Shown piece after piece: positions 1 to 8,462 of a stretch of DNA of 64,000 nucleotides (position 1 is the first letter of the stretch; every line of letters begins with the position of its first letter). Below the pieces are notes generated by a model. The model searched no databases. It was not told the origin of the DNA and saw nothing but the letters and a program-made list of their open reading frames with translations. Source of the DNA: Streptomyces sp. NRRL F-6676 (GTDB lineage Bacteria > Actinomycetota > Actinomycetes > Streptomycetales > Streptomycetaceae); contig NZ_JOHS01000021.1 of NCBI RefSeq assembly GCF_000725625.1, positions 1-64,000 of the forward strand. Direction: 5' to 3'. Position numbers and translations under genes: made by a program.

Positions 1-164
1 ACGATCCACGGCCGAGTACTCACACCATCACGAACGGCCGAATCTTCACACCGGTCACGGCCAACCAGCACGTTTCACCAAGATCGTGTTACGAGCTCTA
101 AGCACCGACGAAGACGCCCTCGTTCCCGCCGTTTCCCGACTGATCTGGCGTGGATTTGGCGCGA

Positions 165-770
165 TCAGCTCCCCGACGCTGGCGGCTCTGGTGCTGGGCG
201 CGTGATCGGGCCGTCCGCCCACAGGCGAAGGCACGATGGCGTCGTCTCAAGGGCGCCGACAACAGCTCCGAATTTCCGTCCATCCTCGTGCGCGAACTCA
301 AGGTCATATCGATGAGACTCAGCATCGATAGCGGACTGCACGAGAGTCAGCTTCTCGACCGCCACTTGGTAGTGCCTGTGCAGTCCCGACCGAGCCAACT
401 GCTCGGCCTCCTCAAGACTTCGAATCTGCCAAACCCTCTGCTCTGCACGACTCTTAAGTTTCTCAAAGACGACCTTGATGGCGGCGGCAATGGCTGTCGC
501 TCCGATGCCCCCGGCCGTCCCCGTAGTGACCTGCATGATCACTTCGGAGAAGGATCCTGACGCCCCCCAGTTGTGTACGCCGGTACGTGCTGACACTGTG
601 CTGTGCAAAGGCACATCGCGCTCTTCTGCCCAAATCACAGTGTTCAGTTCGTCGATGACCTCTTCGACGAACATGTCGAGATGATTAAGTTCGAGCTCCC
701 AGACTTCGTCCGGGTACCGCCCCAGGTCATCTCCAAGAGATACAGAGATACGAGACTCTTGTGCTCTCAT
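165..770 (-). CDS. Hypothetical protein with one hydrophobic glycine/alanine segment
   Basis: I do not recognise this family. The protein is about 201 residues if it starts at the ATG at 770, which has a good ribosome site (GGAG, six bases upstream). The frame stays open to a GTG at 911, but the spacing there is poor. The N-terminal part is acidic and soluble-looking. A segment near residues 90-110 (GTAGGIGATAIAAAIKVV) could be a membrane helix or glycine-zipper, followed by a basic, coiled-coil-like stretch with EKLKSRAEQR. Base composition is lower in GC than in the core genes, which suggests recent acquisition. The next gene, also leftward, is about 280 bp away and does not form an obvious operon with it. 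Confidence 0.6.
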   Translation of the reverse strand: MRAQESRISVSLGDDLGRYPDEVWELELNHLDMFVEEVIDELNTVIWAEERDVPLHSTVSARTGVHNWGASGSFSEVIMQVTTGTAGGIGATAIAAAIKVVFEKLKSRAEQRVWQIRSLEEAEQLARSGLHRHYQVAVEKLTLVQSAIDAESHRYDLEFAHEDGRKFGAVVGALETTPSCLRLWADGPITRPAPEPPASGS

Positions 771-1047
771 GACTACTCCAGTCTCAGGGTGTAGCTGGTC
801 GTGCCAGGTTCCTTTGCCGCTTCGCAGGCAAACTTCGCTCCCGATAGCGAAGCTGACGAACGATTTTGAGAACCGTCGTCGTGGCAACATGACCGTCAAG
901 TCAAATGCCACCGCCTCCGCGCTGAGAACAGCCGAACGGCTCCTGGCCAGTTAAGATTGCTCAGGAGCCGTTCCGTGTTCCCTGCCCCGGAGTGGCCCGG
1001 TGTGTACCGGGATCCCCCGTAGATCGGGCACGGCTAGGGTGCGGCGC

Positions 1048-1317
1048 CTACATGTGGGTACGGAGCCAGTCCACGATCTCCTGGTCGAGGTAGCCGGAGT
1101 AGTCGTCACGCGTGATGTCCACGACCAAGATGAGGTCGTTGGTGTCCATGTGGCCCTTCAGTGCGGCGCGTACCTGCTCGGCCGACTTCAGGGTGTCGAC
1201 CAGCCAAGTGGACTGGAGCGCGTGACACCAGGAAGAACCCAGCGACTTGATCTCCTTGATCAGCGTCGTGTAGTCCTGTCCCGGCCTCTTAAGGTCGTAC
1301 GAGATCATCTGGATCAC
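1048..1317 (-). CDS. Small Cas2-like protein (often labelled SinR family)
   Basis: This 89-residue protein opens with MIQMISYDLKRPGQDY and has a hydrophobic strand near residues 60-68 (DLILVVDIT). That is a ferredoxin-like beta-alpha-beta fold with an early Asp, the arrangement seen in Cas2 and VapD nucleases and in the small orphan proteins databases call SinR family. The family is found alone in many bacteria. No cas1 or repeat array is visible here, so a CRISPR role is not supported. An RNA- or DNA-nuclease or toxin role is possible from the fold but is only inference. It lies in atypical DNA with no operon partner. Confidence 0.65.
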   Translation of the reverse strand: MIQMISYDLKRPGQDYTTLIKEIKSLGSSWCHALQSTWLVDTLKSAEQVRAALKGHMDTNDLILVVDITRDDYSGYLDQEIVDWLRTHM

Positions 1318-1446
1318 TACACACCTCTCTCTGAGGTGGGCATGCCAGGGGTGCGGGGCTTGGAATGCCTCGCGCCTCGTTATATGGTCCCCAGGCGCCT
1401 AGCAACGCATCTGAAGGCCCTATACCGGGCGGCCCAACCTCGATTG

Positions 1447-1470
1447 AGCCCCGGTGTGGGGCTTTCTTCG
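1447..1470 (+). terminator. Short GC hairpin followed by T-rich run
   Basis: AGCCCC and GGGGCT pair around a GGTGT loop, then TTCTTCGTT follows. This is the form of a rightward intrinsic terminator, although no rightward gene is seen upstream within the window. Confidence 0.45.
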
Positions 1471-1725
1471 TTGTCCTGACGGTCCATTAGAGCACCACTG
1501 GCCGGAAGTGAGCAACCGGCGCCCGCACTCAAACCACTAGTTGTGGGGTGTTGAGGGGGCTCTAGCCACAACATCTTGTGGTCTGGAGCGAGCAGAGGTC
1601 AAACCACCGATTGTATCGGGCGGCACTGACAACCGAGCGATGGCCGATTCCTGCCTCTACCGCTACCCACCCCAGCTCCCATCCCGTCTGCCGTCATCCC
1701 ACAGGCATGTGGTGCGTGCGTGGTT

Positions 1726-1777
1726 CAGGGGCGTCAAGGTGGAGCGCGCCACTGTACGAACGACCTTGACGCCCCTG
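1726..1777. repeat. 15-bp perfect inverted repeat, long hairpin
   Basis: CAGGGGCGTCAAGGT at 1726-1740 is the exact reverse complement of 1763-1777, with a 22-base spacer. I recall the same GGGGCGTCAAGG arms in intergenic regions of other Streptomyces, so this is probably a member of a dispersed hairpin family. Confidence 0.75.
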
Positions 1778-2360
1778 GGCCCGCGTCTGCTCGGCTTCGC
1801 CTGGGTCGATGGCAGGCAGGTGGGATGGGAGCTCCCCGCGCCCGCCACACTCGACCGGCACTCGCCAGCGGCACCCCCCTCCATCTCGGAGCCTGAGCGC
1901 CCCCGCCGGAGGCATGCTCTGACCGGTGGCCGGGCTCTCGGTTGATCAACTCACGGCTTCGGTGCTATCTGTCCGTTGCCCCGCGGCCCGGGCGCCGGCC
2001 GGGCTGGAGCGGGGCGGAGACAGGAGCGCAGGCCCGGCCGGGGGTCGGGCCGCGCGCGGGGAGCGGAGCGAGTCGCCTTGGACCAGTAGAGAAAGTTGTA
2101 ACTCAGTCGGTCGAATGAGAGCTGAAGGCGTATGCGCATGCCGGTAGTTGGGCGTCTTGGCGGTCTGCGAATGGCAGGTAGGTCACTCCTGGCCCCTGGT
2201 GTCGTCCATCCGGGTTTGCATCACGCAGCATGCCTAGGCGAGTAGGTAGCAGTGCGCCTGGCGCATCATCCGTGTGGAGACCTCGGCGGTCACGATCCTG
2301 CTGAACGGGCGGCCCTGAGTTGTCCGGCACCTGACGGCCCAGAGACGGCCCAGAGGCAGC

Positions 2361-2405
2361 AACAAGCCCCCTGCTCGCGGAGAACCCGCAGGCAGGGGGC
2401 TTGTT
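2361..2405 (-). terminator. Intrinsic terminator downstream of gpmA
   Basis: AACAAGCCCCCTGC (2361-2374) pairs perfectly with 2392-2405. The hairpin lies ten bases past the gpmA stop codon, so it ends gpmA transcription. Confidence 0.85.
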
Positions 2406-2414
2406 CGTGCGGGC

Positions 2415-3176
2415 TTACTTCTTCTTGCCCTGGTTCTTGACCGCCTCGATGGCTGCTGCGGCGGCCTCGGGGTCGAGGTAGGTGCCGCCGGGGTTGAGGG
2501 GCTTGAACTCGGGGTCGAGGTCGTAGGTGAGGGGGATGCCCGTCGGGATGTTGAGGCCGGCGATGTCGGCGTCCGAGATGTTGTCCAGGTGCTTGACCAG
2601 GGCGCGCAGGCTGTTGCCGTGGGCGGCGATCAGGACCGTGCGGCCGGTCAGGAGGTCGGGGACGACCGAGTCGAACCAGTACGGGAGCATGCGGGCGACG
2701 ACGTCCTTCAGGCACTCCGTGCGCGGGCGCAGCTCCGGCGGGAGCATGGCATAGCGGGCGTCGGAGAACTGGGAGTACTCGGCGTCGCGGTCGAGCGGGG
2801 GCGGCGGGGTGTCGTAGGAGCGGCGCCACAGCATGAACTGCTCCTCGCCGAACTCCGCGAGCGTCTGCGCCTTGTCCTTGCCCTGCAAAGCGCCGTAGTG
2901 ACGCTCGTTCAGGCGCCAGGAGCGGTGCACCGGGATCCAGTGGCGGTCGGCGGCCTCCAGGGCGAGCTGCGCCGTGCGGATCGCGCGCTTCTGGACGGAC
3001 GTGTGGACCACGTCGGGCAGCAGGCCGGCGTCCTTGAGCAGCTCACCGCCGCGGACCGCCTCCTTCTCGCCCTTGTCGTTGAGGTTGACGTCCACCCAGC
3101 CGGTGAACAGGTTCTTCGCGTTCCACTCGCTCTCGCCGTGGCGGAGCAGGATCAGCTTGTACGGTGCGTCGGCCAT
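2415..3176 (-). CDS. gpmA: 2,3-bisphosphoglycerate-dependent phosphoglycerate mutase
   Basis: Interconverts 3- and 2-phosphoglycerate in glycolysis and gluconeogenesis in the cytoplasm. The 253-residue length is normal for the family. The phospho-acceptor histidine is in [10 protein letters not shown] at residues 8-17, followed by the family motif [29 protein letters not shown] and the second histidine in [14 protein letters not shown] complete the active site. I chose the ATG at 3176 (MADAPYKL) because the further upstream codons have no family similarity. The gene stands alone, divergent from the MFS gene, and ends in a strong hairpin. Confidence 0.97.
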   Translation of the reverse strand: MADAPYKLILLRHGESEWNAKNLFTGWVDVNLNDKGEKEAVRGGELLKDAGLLPDVVHTSVQKRAIRTAQLALEAADRHWIPVHRSWRLNERHYGALQGKDKAQTLAEFGEEQFMLWRRSYDTPPPPLDRDAEYSQFSDARYAMLPPELRPRTECLKDVVARMLPYWFDSVVPDLLTGRTVLIAAHGNSLRALVKHLDNISDADIAGLNIPTGIPLTYDLDPEFKPLNPGGTYLDPEAAAAAIEAVKNQGKKK

Positions 3177-3372
3177 GCCTGTGAGCGTAATGGACGCCCC
3201 TGGAGGGGTGCGTGCGGTGGTCGGCACGTGGACGCCGGGGGCGGCTCGTGGGTGATTCTTATTTCGGTGGCTCGGCTCGGTCGGCCTGCGTAAGGTGTGC
3301 TCGTTGGGTTCGGCGCTTACCTCGCTGTCGCTGCCCACGCCGTCGTCCATACATACGTTCGTGGGGGAGCCG

Positions 3373-4767
3373 ATGTCAGTCGCCGGTCTGGGTCGCGCCG
3401 CGCGCGAGACCGTCTCGGGTATGCCGCGCGCCTTCTGGTGGCTGTGGACCAGCACGCTGATCAACCGGCTCGGCGCCTTCGTCGCCACCTTCATGGCGCT
3501 CTACCTCACCGTCGACCGCGGCTACTCCGCCTCGTACGCCGGACTCGTCGCCGCGCTGTACGGGCTCGGCGGCGTCGTCTCCTCGCTCGGCGCCGGGGTG
3601 ATGACCGACCGGCTGGGGCGGCGCCCCACGCTGCTCATCGCGCAGTCCTCCACCGCGCTGTCCGTCGCGCTGCTCGGCTTCATGCGCGACCCCGTCGCCA
3701 TCGCCGCCGTCGCTTTCCTGGTCGGCATGGCCAGCAACGCCTCCCGGCCCGCCGTGCAGGCGATGATGGCCGACATCGTGCGGCCCGAGGACCGGGTGCG
3801 GGCGTTCTCCCTCAACTACTGGGCGATCAACCTAGGGTTCGCCGTCTCCTCGGCCGGTGCCGGGTTCATCGCCGAGTTCAGCTATCTCGCCGGGTTCCTG
3901 ATCGAGGCGACGATGACGATGGCCTGCGCGATCGTCGTCTTCCTCAAGCTGCCCGAGTCACGGCCCGCGCCGGCCGACGGCACCACGGCCAAGAGCGACG
4001 CCGTCGGCCTCGGGAGCGTGCTGCGCGACCGGCGGTACATGGGCGTCGTCGGGCTGTCGTTCCTCGTCGCCCTCGTCTTCCAGCAGGGGTTCGTCGGCCT
4101 GCCGGTGGCCATGGGCGCGGCCGGGTTCTCGCCCGCCGACTACGGCCTGGCGATCGCCGTCAACGGCGTGCTCATCGTCGCCCTGCAAATCCCCGTGACC
4201 CGGTTCCTCGTCCACCGGGATCCCCGCAGGCTGCTCGTCGTCTCCTCCCTCCTCGCGGGGTACGGGTTCGGGCTCACCGCCTTCGCCGGGTCGGTGGGCG
4301 TCTTCGCGCTCACCGTCTGCGTCTGGACGCTGGGCGAGATGATCAACGCGCCCACGCAGACGGGCCTCGTCGTCCGGCTGTCGCCCGCCCACGGGCGCGG
4401 GCGGTACCAGGGCGTGTACACCCTGTCCTGGTCCGTGGCCGCGCTCGTCGCACCCCTGATGGCCGGGTTCGTCATCGACCACCTCGGCGCGCGGTGGCTG
4501 TGGGGGCTGTGCGCGGCGGTGGGCACGGCCGCGGCTCTCGGCTACGGCGCGCTGATGCGGCGCCTTCCGGCGGAGGAGCCGGCGAGTACGAGAATCGACA
4601 CCGTGACGGAGGCGACGGATATCGGCACAGTGACGGAGGCGACGGGTGCCGGCACCGTGACGGAGGCGACGGATACCGGCACGGTGACGGAGGCGACGAG
4701 CGTGGTCGCGGTGACCGACGAGGGCTCCGCCACGGGGCGCGACGAGCCGCGACGCACCCGGGCCTGA
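3373..4767 (+). CDS. MFS transporter with a repetitive C-terminal tail
   Basis: About 464 residues with the 12 hydrophobic segments of a major facilitator. The loop-2/3 motif is visible as [14 protein letters not shown] near residue 75. It is probably a drug or metabolite exporter; the substrate cannot be told from sequence. The ATG at 3373 follows GGGGGAG closely and puts [21 protein letters not shown] at the start, ahead of the first helix. The last ~50 residues leave the fold and carry four nine-residue units of the form TVTEATxxG (DNA period 27 bp, 4600-4707). The stop codon itself is the first base triplet of a 16-bp repeat array. Tail expansion by repeat slippage is likely. Confidence 0.9.
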   Translation: MSVAGLGRAARETVSGMPRAFWWLWTSTLINRLGAFVATFMALYLTVDRGYSASYAGLVAALYGLGGVVSSLGAGVMTDRLGRRPTLLIAQSSTALSVALLGFMRDPVAIAAVAFLVGMASNASRPAVQAMMADIVRPEDRVRAFSLNYWAINLGFAVSSAGAGFIAEFSYLAGFLIEATMTMACAIVVFLKLPESRPAPADGTTAKSDAVGLGSVLRDRRYMGVVGLSFLVALVFQQGFVGLPVAMGAAGFSPADYGLAIAVNGVLIVALQIPVTRFLVHRDPRRLLVVSSLLAGYGFGLTAFAGSVGVFALTVCVWTLGEMINAPTQTGLVVRLSPAHGRGRYQGVYTLSWSVAALVAPLMAGFVIDHLGARWLWGLCAAVGTAAALGYGALMRRLPAEEPASTRIDTVTEATDIGTVTEATGAGTVTEATDTGTVTEATSVVAVTDEGSATGRDEPRRTRA

Positions 4768-4876
4768 CCCGCGGGCACGGTGACCCGCGGGCACGGTGAC
4801 CCGCGGGCACGGTGACCCGCGGGCACGGTGACCCGCAGGCACGCTGACCCGCAGGCACGCTGACCCGCGGGCACGG
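4765..4876. repeat. Seven tandem copies of a 16-bp unit
   Basis: The unit is TGACCCGCGGGCACGG. Copies start at 4765, 4781, 4797, 4813, 4829, 4845 and 4861. Copies 5 and 6 share two substitutions (CAGGCACGC). The first TGA is the stop codon of the MFS gene, so the array begins exactly at the end of the reading frame. Confidence 0.95.
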
Positions 4877-4952
4877 GTCCGCGTCGGCGCCCCAAGCCTC
4901 CGGCCGCCGGCAGCGGTCTACCGCACCGCCGCGGCGTACCGCTCCGGCCCCC

Positions 4953-5105
4953 TCAGCCGCACTGGCACGGCGCCCCGGACTGGCACCCGCACCCGCACCC
5001 GCTGCCGCAGCCGCAGGCGGCTATCAGCGGGAGGCCGATGACCTCGGCCGGCGTCTGGGTCTCGCGCTCCTGCGTGGGGTCGGGCGTGCTGGGGGATTCG
5101 GCCAT
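4953..5105 (-). CDS. Cys-rich metallothionein-like small protein
   Basis: A 50-residue protein starting MAESPSTPDPTQERETQ. Its last 20 residues hold seven cysteines in C-G-C-G-S-G-C-G-C-G-C style clusters, plus CQCG at the C-terminus. This spacing suits thiolate binding of zinc or copper. It lies downstream of phoU in the same direction, about 280 bp away. From memory, the S. coelicolor phoU region has a metallothionein-like gene in this place (called mtpA in the phosphate-control literature), which would put it under PhoP control. The reading frame is clear, whereas function rests on composition only. Too short for most ORF callers. Confidence 0.7.
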   Translation of the reverse strand: MAESPSTPDPTQERETQTPAEVIGLPLIAACGCGSGCGCGCQSGAPCQCG

Positions 5106-5382
5106 GGGTCTCGGTCCCTCCTCGTTGCCGCGGTGGCGCGGTGGCGGCGACGGGCCGGTGCCCGCGCTCCTGCCCAGTGCATGCCCCGTCCGTCGGGCGC
5201 ATCAACGGCGCACGGAGGCGTTCGAGCACCTCCGCACCCGCCGCGCGCCCCCCGCGCACGCCTCCCCGACGGACCCGACGGACCCGACGGACGTGACGGA
5301 CCGAGCGTCAGGCCCCCCGAACCCGGGGGGCCTGACGGACCCGAAGGAAGGAACCGGGGGCCGCGCAGCCCCCGAAGGCACC

Positions 5383-6072
5383 TCAGGCCCCCTCCACCCC
5401 CGTCACCGGCTGGATGTCCGCCGCGATCTCGTCCGCGTGCTCACCCGTCACCAGGTACACCACCCGCTTCGCGACCGACACCGCATGGTCCGCGAACCGC
5501 TCGTAGTAGCGGCCGAGCAGCGTCACGTCGACCGCCGTCTCGATGCCGTGCCTCCAGCGGTCGTCCATCAGGTGCTGGAAGAGCGTGCGGTGCAGCAGGT
5601 CCATGTCGTCGTCGTCCTGCTCCAGCTGCATCGCCAGATCGACGTCCTTGGTGATGATGACCTCCGCCGCCTTCGCCATCAGGCGCTGCGCGAGCTGGCC
5701 CATCTCCAGGATCGTCGCGTGCAGGTCGTGCGGGACCGCGCGCTCGGGGAAGCGCAGCCGCGCCAGCTTCGCCACGTGCTGGGCGAGGTCGCCGGAGCGC
5801 TCCAGGTCCGCCGACATCCGCAGCGAGGTCACGACGATCCGCAGGTCCGTCGCCACCGGCTGCTGCCGGGCCAGCAGCGTTATCGCCCGCGCCTCCAGCT
5901 CGTGCTGGAGGTCGTCGACCTTCTTGTCGGCCTCGATCACGCTCTCGGCCAGCTTCAGGTCGGAGTCGAGGATCGCCGTCGTGGCGCGCCCGATCGCCGA
6001 CCCGACGAGCCGGGCCATGTCGACCAGGCCCTCGCCGATCGAGTCCAGTTCCTCGTGGTACGCGTCCCGCAT
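5383..6072 (-). CDS. phoU: Phosphate signalling regulator PhoU
   Basis: A 229-residue all-helical protein made of two repeats of the PhoU three-helix unit, each with the acidic E/DxxxD metal-binding motif (for example KKVDDLQHELE near residue 70, and EQDDDDMDLLHRTLFQ in the second half). It mediates negative control of PhoR-PhoP by the phosphate state in the cytoplasm. It starts with MRDAYHEELDSIGEGLVDMA, standard for actinobacteria. The gene is divergent from phoR-phoP, and the PHO box between them is oriented toward phoU, so PhoP is expected to activate it under phosphate starvation. Confidence 0.96.
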   Translation of the reverse strand: MRDAYHEELDSIGEGLVDMARLVGSAIGRATTAILDSDLKLAESVIEADKKVDDLQHELEARAITLLARQQPVATDLRIVVTSLRMSADLERSGDLAQHVAKLARLRFPERAVPHDLHATILEMGQLAQRLMAKAAEVIITKDVDLAMQLEQDDDDMDLLHRTLFQHLMDDRWRHGIETAVDVTLLGRYYERFADHAVSVAKRVVYLVTGEHADEIAADIQPVTGVEGA

Positions 6073-6164
6073 CAGGTCTCCCTCTCGTTTCGGCCGGCGG
6101 GGCTCCGGAGCCCGGCGACCCCCACGCTCCCACGTTCCGGGCCGTACGCGTCCGTTTCCGGCAT

Positions 6165-6197
6165 CCCAGGTGAATCAGCACTGGCGCCAAGGTGAAC
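6165..6197 (-). promoter_or_regulatory. PHO box (three 11-nt direct repeat units)
   Basis: Read on the minus strand the units are GTTCACCTTGG, CGCCAGTGCTG and ATTCACCTGGG. The first and third match the Streptomyces PhoP consensus (GTTCACC-type 11-mers), and the central one is degenerate. It sits 93 bp upstream of the phoU start and 74 bp upstream of phoR, so PhoP can act on both divergent promoters. Confidence 0.85.
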
Positions 6198-6270
6198 GCT
6201 GGGCGACGAGTGTTCGAGGTCGCACCCGGATGGCTGTGGTCAGAGCCGATCCCGTGCCTAACCTGGTCGC

Positions 6271-7638
6271 ATGGACGTGAACGCGGCGGTCGCCGCAGCG
6301 GCAGCGATCGCCGGAGTGCTCACCGGCGTCATCGCCATGCTGGCGTTCCGCTGGAGCGAACGCGACCAGGCACGCCCCACCCGCACCTCCCTGCACACCG
6401 ATCCCGTGCTCCCGCCCGGCGTGGACACCGTGCTCTCCGTGCTCCGCTCCTCGGCGGTCGTCCTCGACGAGGCCGACACCGTCGTCAAGGCCAGCTCCGC
6501 CGCGTACGCCCTCGGGCTCGTCCGGGGCGGCAAGCTGGCCGTGGAGCCGATGCTCCAGATGGCCCGCGACACCCGGCGGGACGGGGAGATACGGCAGGTC
6601 GAACTGGACCTCGCCCGGCGCGGCGGCGGACGCGGGGAGGCCCTCGCCGTCTCCGCCCGCGTGGCGCCGCTCGGCTCGCGGCTGGTGCTGCTCCTGGTCG
6701 AGGACCTCACCGAGGCCCGGCGCATCGAGGCGGTACGGCGCGACTTCGTCGCCAATGTCAGCCACGAGCTCAAGACCCCCGTCGGCGCGCTCTCCCTCCT
6801 CTCCGAGGCCGTCCTGGACGCCCGGGACGACCCGGAGGCGGTGGAGCGGTTCGCCGGCCGCATGCAGGTCGAGGCCACCCGGCTGACCAACCTGGTCCAG
6901 GAACTCATCGACCTCTCCCGGGTCCAGAACGACGACCCCCTGGAGGACGCCGAGCCGGTCCGCGTCGACGAACTCGTCGCCGAGGCCATGGACCGCTGCC
7001 GGCACGCCGCCGGCACCAAGCAGATCACCATGGCCGCCGGCGGTACCGCAGACCTCCGGGTCTGGGGCCACCGCGGCCAGCTCGCCGCCGCCCTCGGCAA
7101 CCTCGTCGAGAACGCCGTCAACTACTCGCCCGCCCGGACGCGCGTCGGGATCGCCGCACGCCGGGTGAACGCGCCCGGCGGCGACCTCATCGAGATCGCC
7201 GTCACCGACCAGGGCATCGGTATCTCCGAGAAGGACAAGGAGCGCGTGTTCGAGCGCTTCTACCGCGTCGACCCGGCCCGTTCCCGGGCCACCGGGGGCA
7301 CCGGCCTGGGCCTCGCGATCGTCAAGCACGTGGCCGCCTCGCACGGCGGGGAGGTCACGGTGTGGAGCTCCGAGGGACAGGGCTCCACCTTCACCCTCCG
7401 GCTTCCGCAGGCGGGCACGACCCGTGACCGCGCGCAGCCACCCACCGGCACATCCGGTATATCCGGCACATCCGGCAATTCCGAGATCGAGACCGACGAG
7501 ATCGACGGGGCCGGCGACAGCGTCGACGCCGGCGCCGACGATCGTCTCGACGACCTCCGCGGCCTCGACGGAGAGGCCCGACGGTCCATCGCACCATCCC
7601 CGTACGCACCGCTCACCGCCCCGGAGGTCCTTCCGTGA
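6271..7638 (+). CDS. phoR: Sensor histidine kinase PhoR (SenX3-like)
   Basis: Membrane sensor for phosphate limitation, 455 residues. One N-terminal membrane helix (about residues 5-27) is followed by a PAS-like domain, the H-box with the phosphorylated histidine in NVSHELKTPVG near residue 167, the N-box LGNLVENAVNYS, and the G boxes DQGIGI and GGTGLGLAIV. The tail after residue 395 is low-complexity, rich in GISGTSG and D. There is no large external loop, typical of actinobacterial PhoR. Its TGA overlaps the GTG of phoP by four bases (GTGA), so the two are translationally coupled. Confidence 0.96.
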   Translation: MDVNAAVAAAAAIAGVLTGVIAMLAFRWSERDQARPTRTSLHTDPVLPPGVDTVLSVLRSSAVVLDEADTVVKASSAAYALGLVRGGKLAVEPMLQMARDTRRDGEIRQVELDLARRGGGRGEALAVSARVAPLGSRLVLLLVEDLTEARRIEAVRRDFVANVSHELKTPVGALSLLSEAVLDARDDPEAVERFAGRMQVEATRLTNLVQELIDLSRVQNDDPLEDAEPVRVDELVAEAMDRCRHAAGTKQITMAAGGTADLRVWGHRGQLAAALGNLVENAVNYSPARTRVGIAARRVNAPGGDLIEIAVTDQGIGISEKDKERVFERFYRVDPARSRATGGTGLGLAIVKHVAASHGGEVTVWSSEGQGSTFTLRLPQAGTTRDRAQPPTGTSGISGTSGNSEIETDEIDGAGDSVDAGADDRLDDLRGLDGEARRSIAPSPYAPLTAPEVLP

Positions 7639-8315
7639 CCCGAGTGCTCGTCGTCGAGGACGAGGAGTCCTTCTCCGACGCCCTTTCCTACATGCTCCGC
7701 AAGGAAGGCTTCGAGGTCGCCATCGCGGCCACCGGGCCCGACGGCCTGGACGAGTTCGAGCGCAACGGCGCCGACCTCGTCCTGCTCGACCTGATGCTGC
7801 CGGGGCTGCCCGGCACCGAGGTCTGCCGTCAGCTGCGCGGGCGTTCCAACGTCCCCGTGATCATGGTGACCGCCAAGGACAGCGAGATCGACAAGGTGGT
7901 CGGCCTGGAGATAGGCGCCGACGACTACGTCACCAAGCCGTTCTCCTCGCGCGAGCTGGTCGCGCGCATCCGCGCGGTGCTGCGGCGCCGCGGGGAGCCG
8001 GAGGAGGTCACCCCGGCCGCGCTGGAGGCCGGCCCGGTGCGCATGGACGTCGACCGCCACGTGGTCACGGTCTCCGGCTCCAAGGTCGACCTGCCGCTCA
8101 AGGAGTTCGACCTCCTGGAGATGCTCCTGCGCAACGCGGGCCGCGTACTCACGCGCATGCAGCTCATCGACCGGGTGTGGGGCGCGGACTACGTCGGCGA
8201 CACGAAGACGCTCGACGTCCACGTCAAGCGCCTCCGCGCCAAGATCGAACCGGACCCGGGCGCACCGAGGTACCTGGTAACGGTCCGAGGTCTCGGCTAC
8301 AAGTTCGAGCCGTAG
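7635..8315 (+). CDS. phoP: Response regulator PhoP (RegX3-like)
   Basis: OmpR/PhoB-type transcription factor, 226 residues. The receiver domain has the acidic pair VVEDEE at the start, the phospho-accepting aspartate in VLLDLMLPG near residue 52, and the conserved lysine in VTKPFSSREL. The C-terminal winged helix contains LPLKEFDLLEMLLRNAGRVLTR and RGLGYKFEP. It activates genes for phosphate uptake and represses secondary metabolism in Streptomyces. The start is GTG, overlapping the phoR stop. A strong hairpin follows the gene. Confidence 0.97.
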   Translation: MTRVLVVEDEESFSDALSYMLRKEGFEVAIAATGPDGLDEFERNGADLVLLDLMLPGLPGTEVCRQLRGRSNVPVIMVTAKDSEIDKVVGLEIGADDYVTKPFSSRELVARIRAVLRRRGEPEEVTPAALEAGPVRMDVDRHVVTVSGSKVDLPLKEFDLLEMLLRNAGRVLTRMQLIDRVWGADYVGDTKTLDVHVKRLRAKIEPDPGAPRYLVTVRGLGYKFEP

Positions 8316-8339
8316 GCCGCGGTCGCCCGCGCCCTCGCA

Positions 8340-8368
8340 TGAGGGGCGCGGGGAACCGCGCGTCTTTT
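8340..8368. repeat. Dispersed GGGGCGCGGGGAACCGCGCG intergenic motif
   Basis: The sequence GGGGCGCGGGGAACCGCGCG occurs here and again, in one orientation or the other, with small changes at about 12412-12430, 18098-18120 and 54293-54313. Every copy is in a gap after a gene's 3' end. It can pair with adjacent C-rich runs and looks like a REP-type family. Confidence 0.7.
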
Positions 8369-8407
8369 ACGGGCCCGGGGGCTTGCTCCCGGGGGCGGGA
8401 TCGGGAA

Positions 8408-8444
8408 GGGGCGGCTGGGGCGAGAAAACCGCCCCAGCCGCCCC
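8408..8444. terminator. Bidirectional hairpin between phoP and the lipoprotein gene
   Basis: GGGGCGGCTGGGGCG pairs perfectly with CGCCCCAGCCGCCCC over an A-rich loop. The flanking genes converge, so the hairpin can serve both. Confidence 0.8.
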
Positions 8445-8462
8445 GCCGCTGTCTCGCCCGTC

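Larger units (their letters stand above)
1318..2360. other. About 1.0 kb without a supportable gene
   Basis: No frame here has the codon bias of a Streptomyces gene. The stretch contains a small hairpin followed by a T-rich run (1447-1470), a long perfect inverted repeat (1726-1777), and anonymous GC-rich sequence. With the two orphan genes to the left it looks like debris from old insertions next to the gpmA locus. Confidence 0.5.

Noticed and set aside
1048..1317. CRISPR-Cas locus suggested by a Cas2-like protein
   Set aside because: No repeat-spacer array and no cas1 or effector gene is present within the window.
3295..3372. Upstream extension of the MFS gene
   Set aside because: The longer start lacks a ribosome site and adds non-conserved residues, while 3373 has GGGGGAG close upstream.
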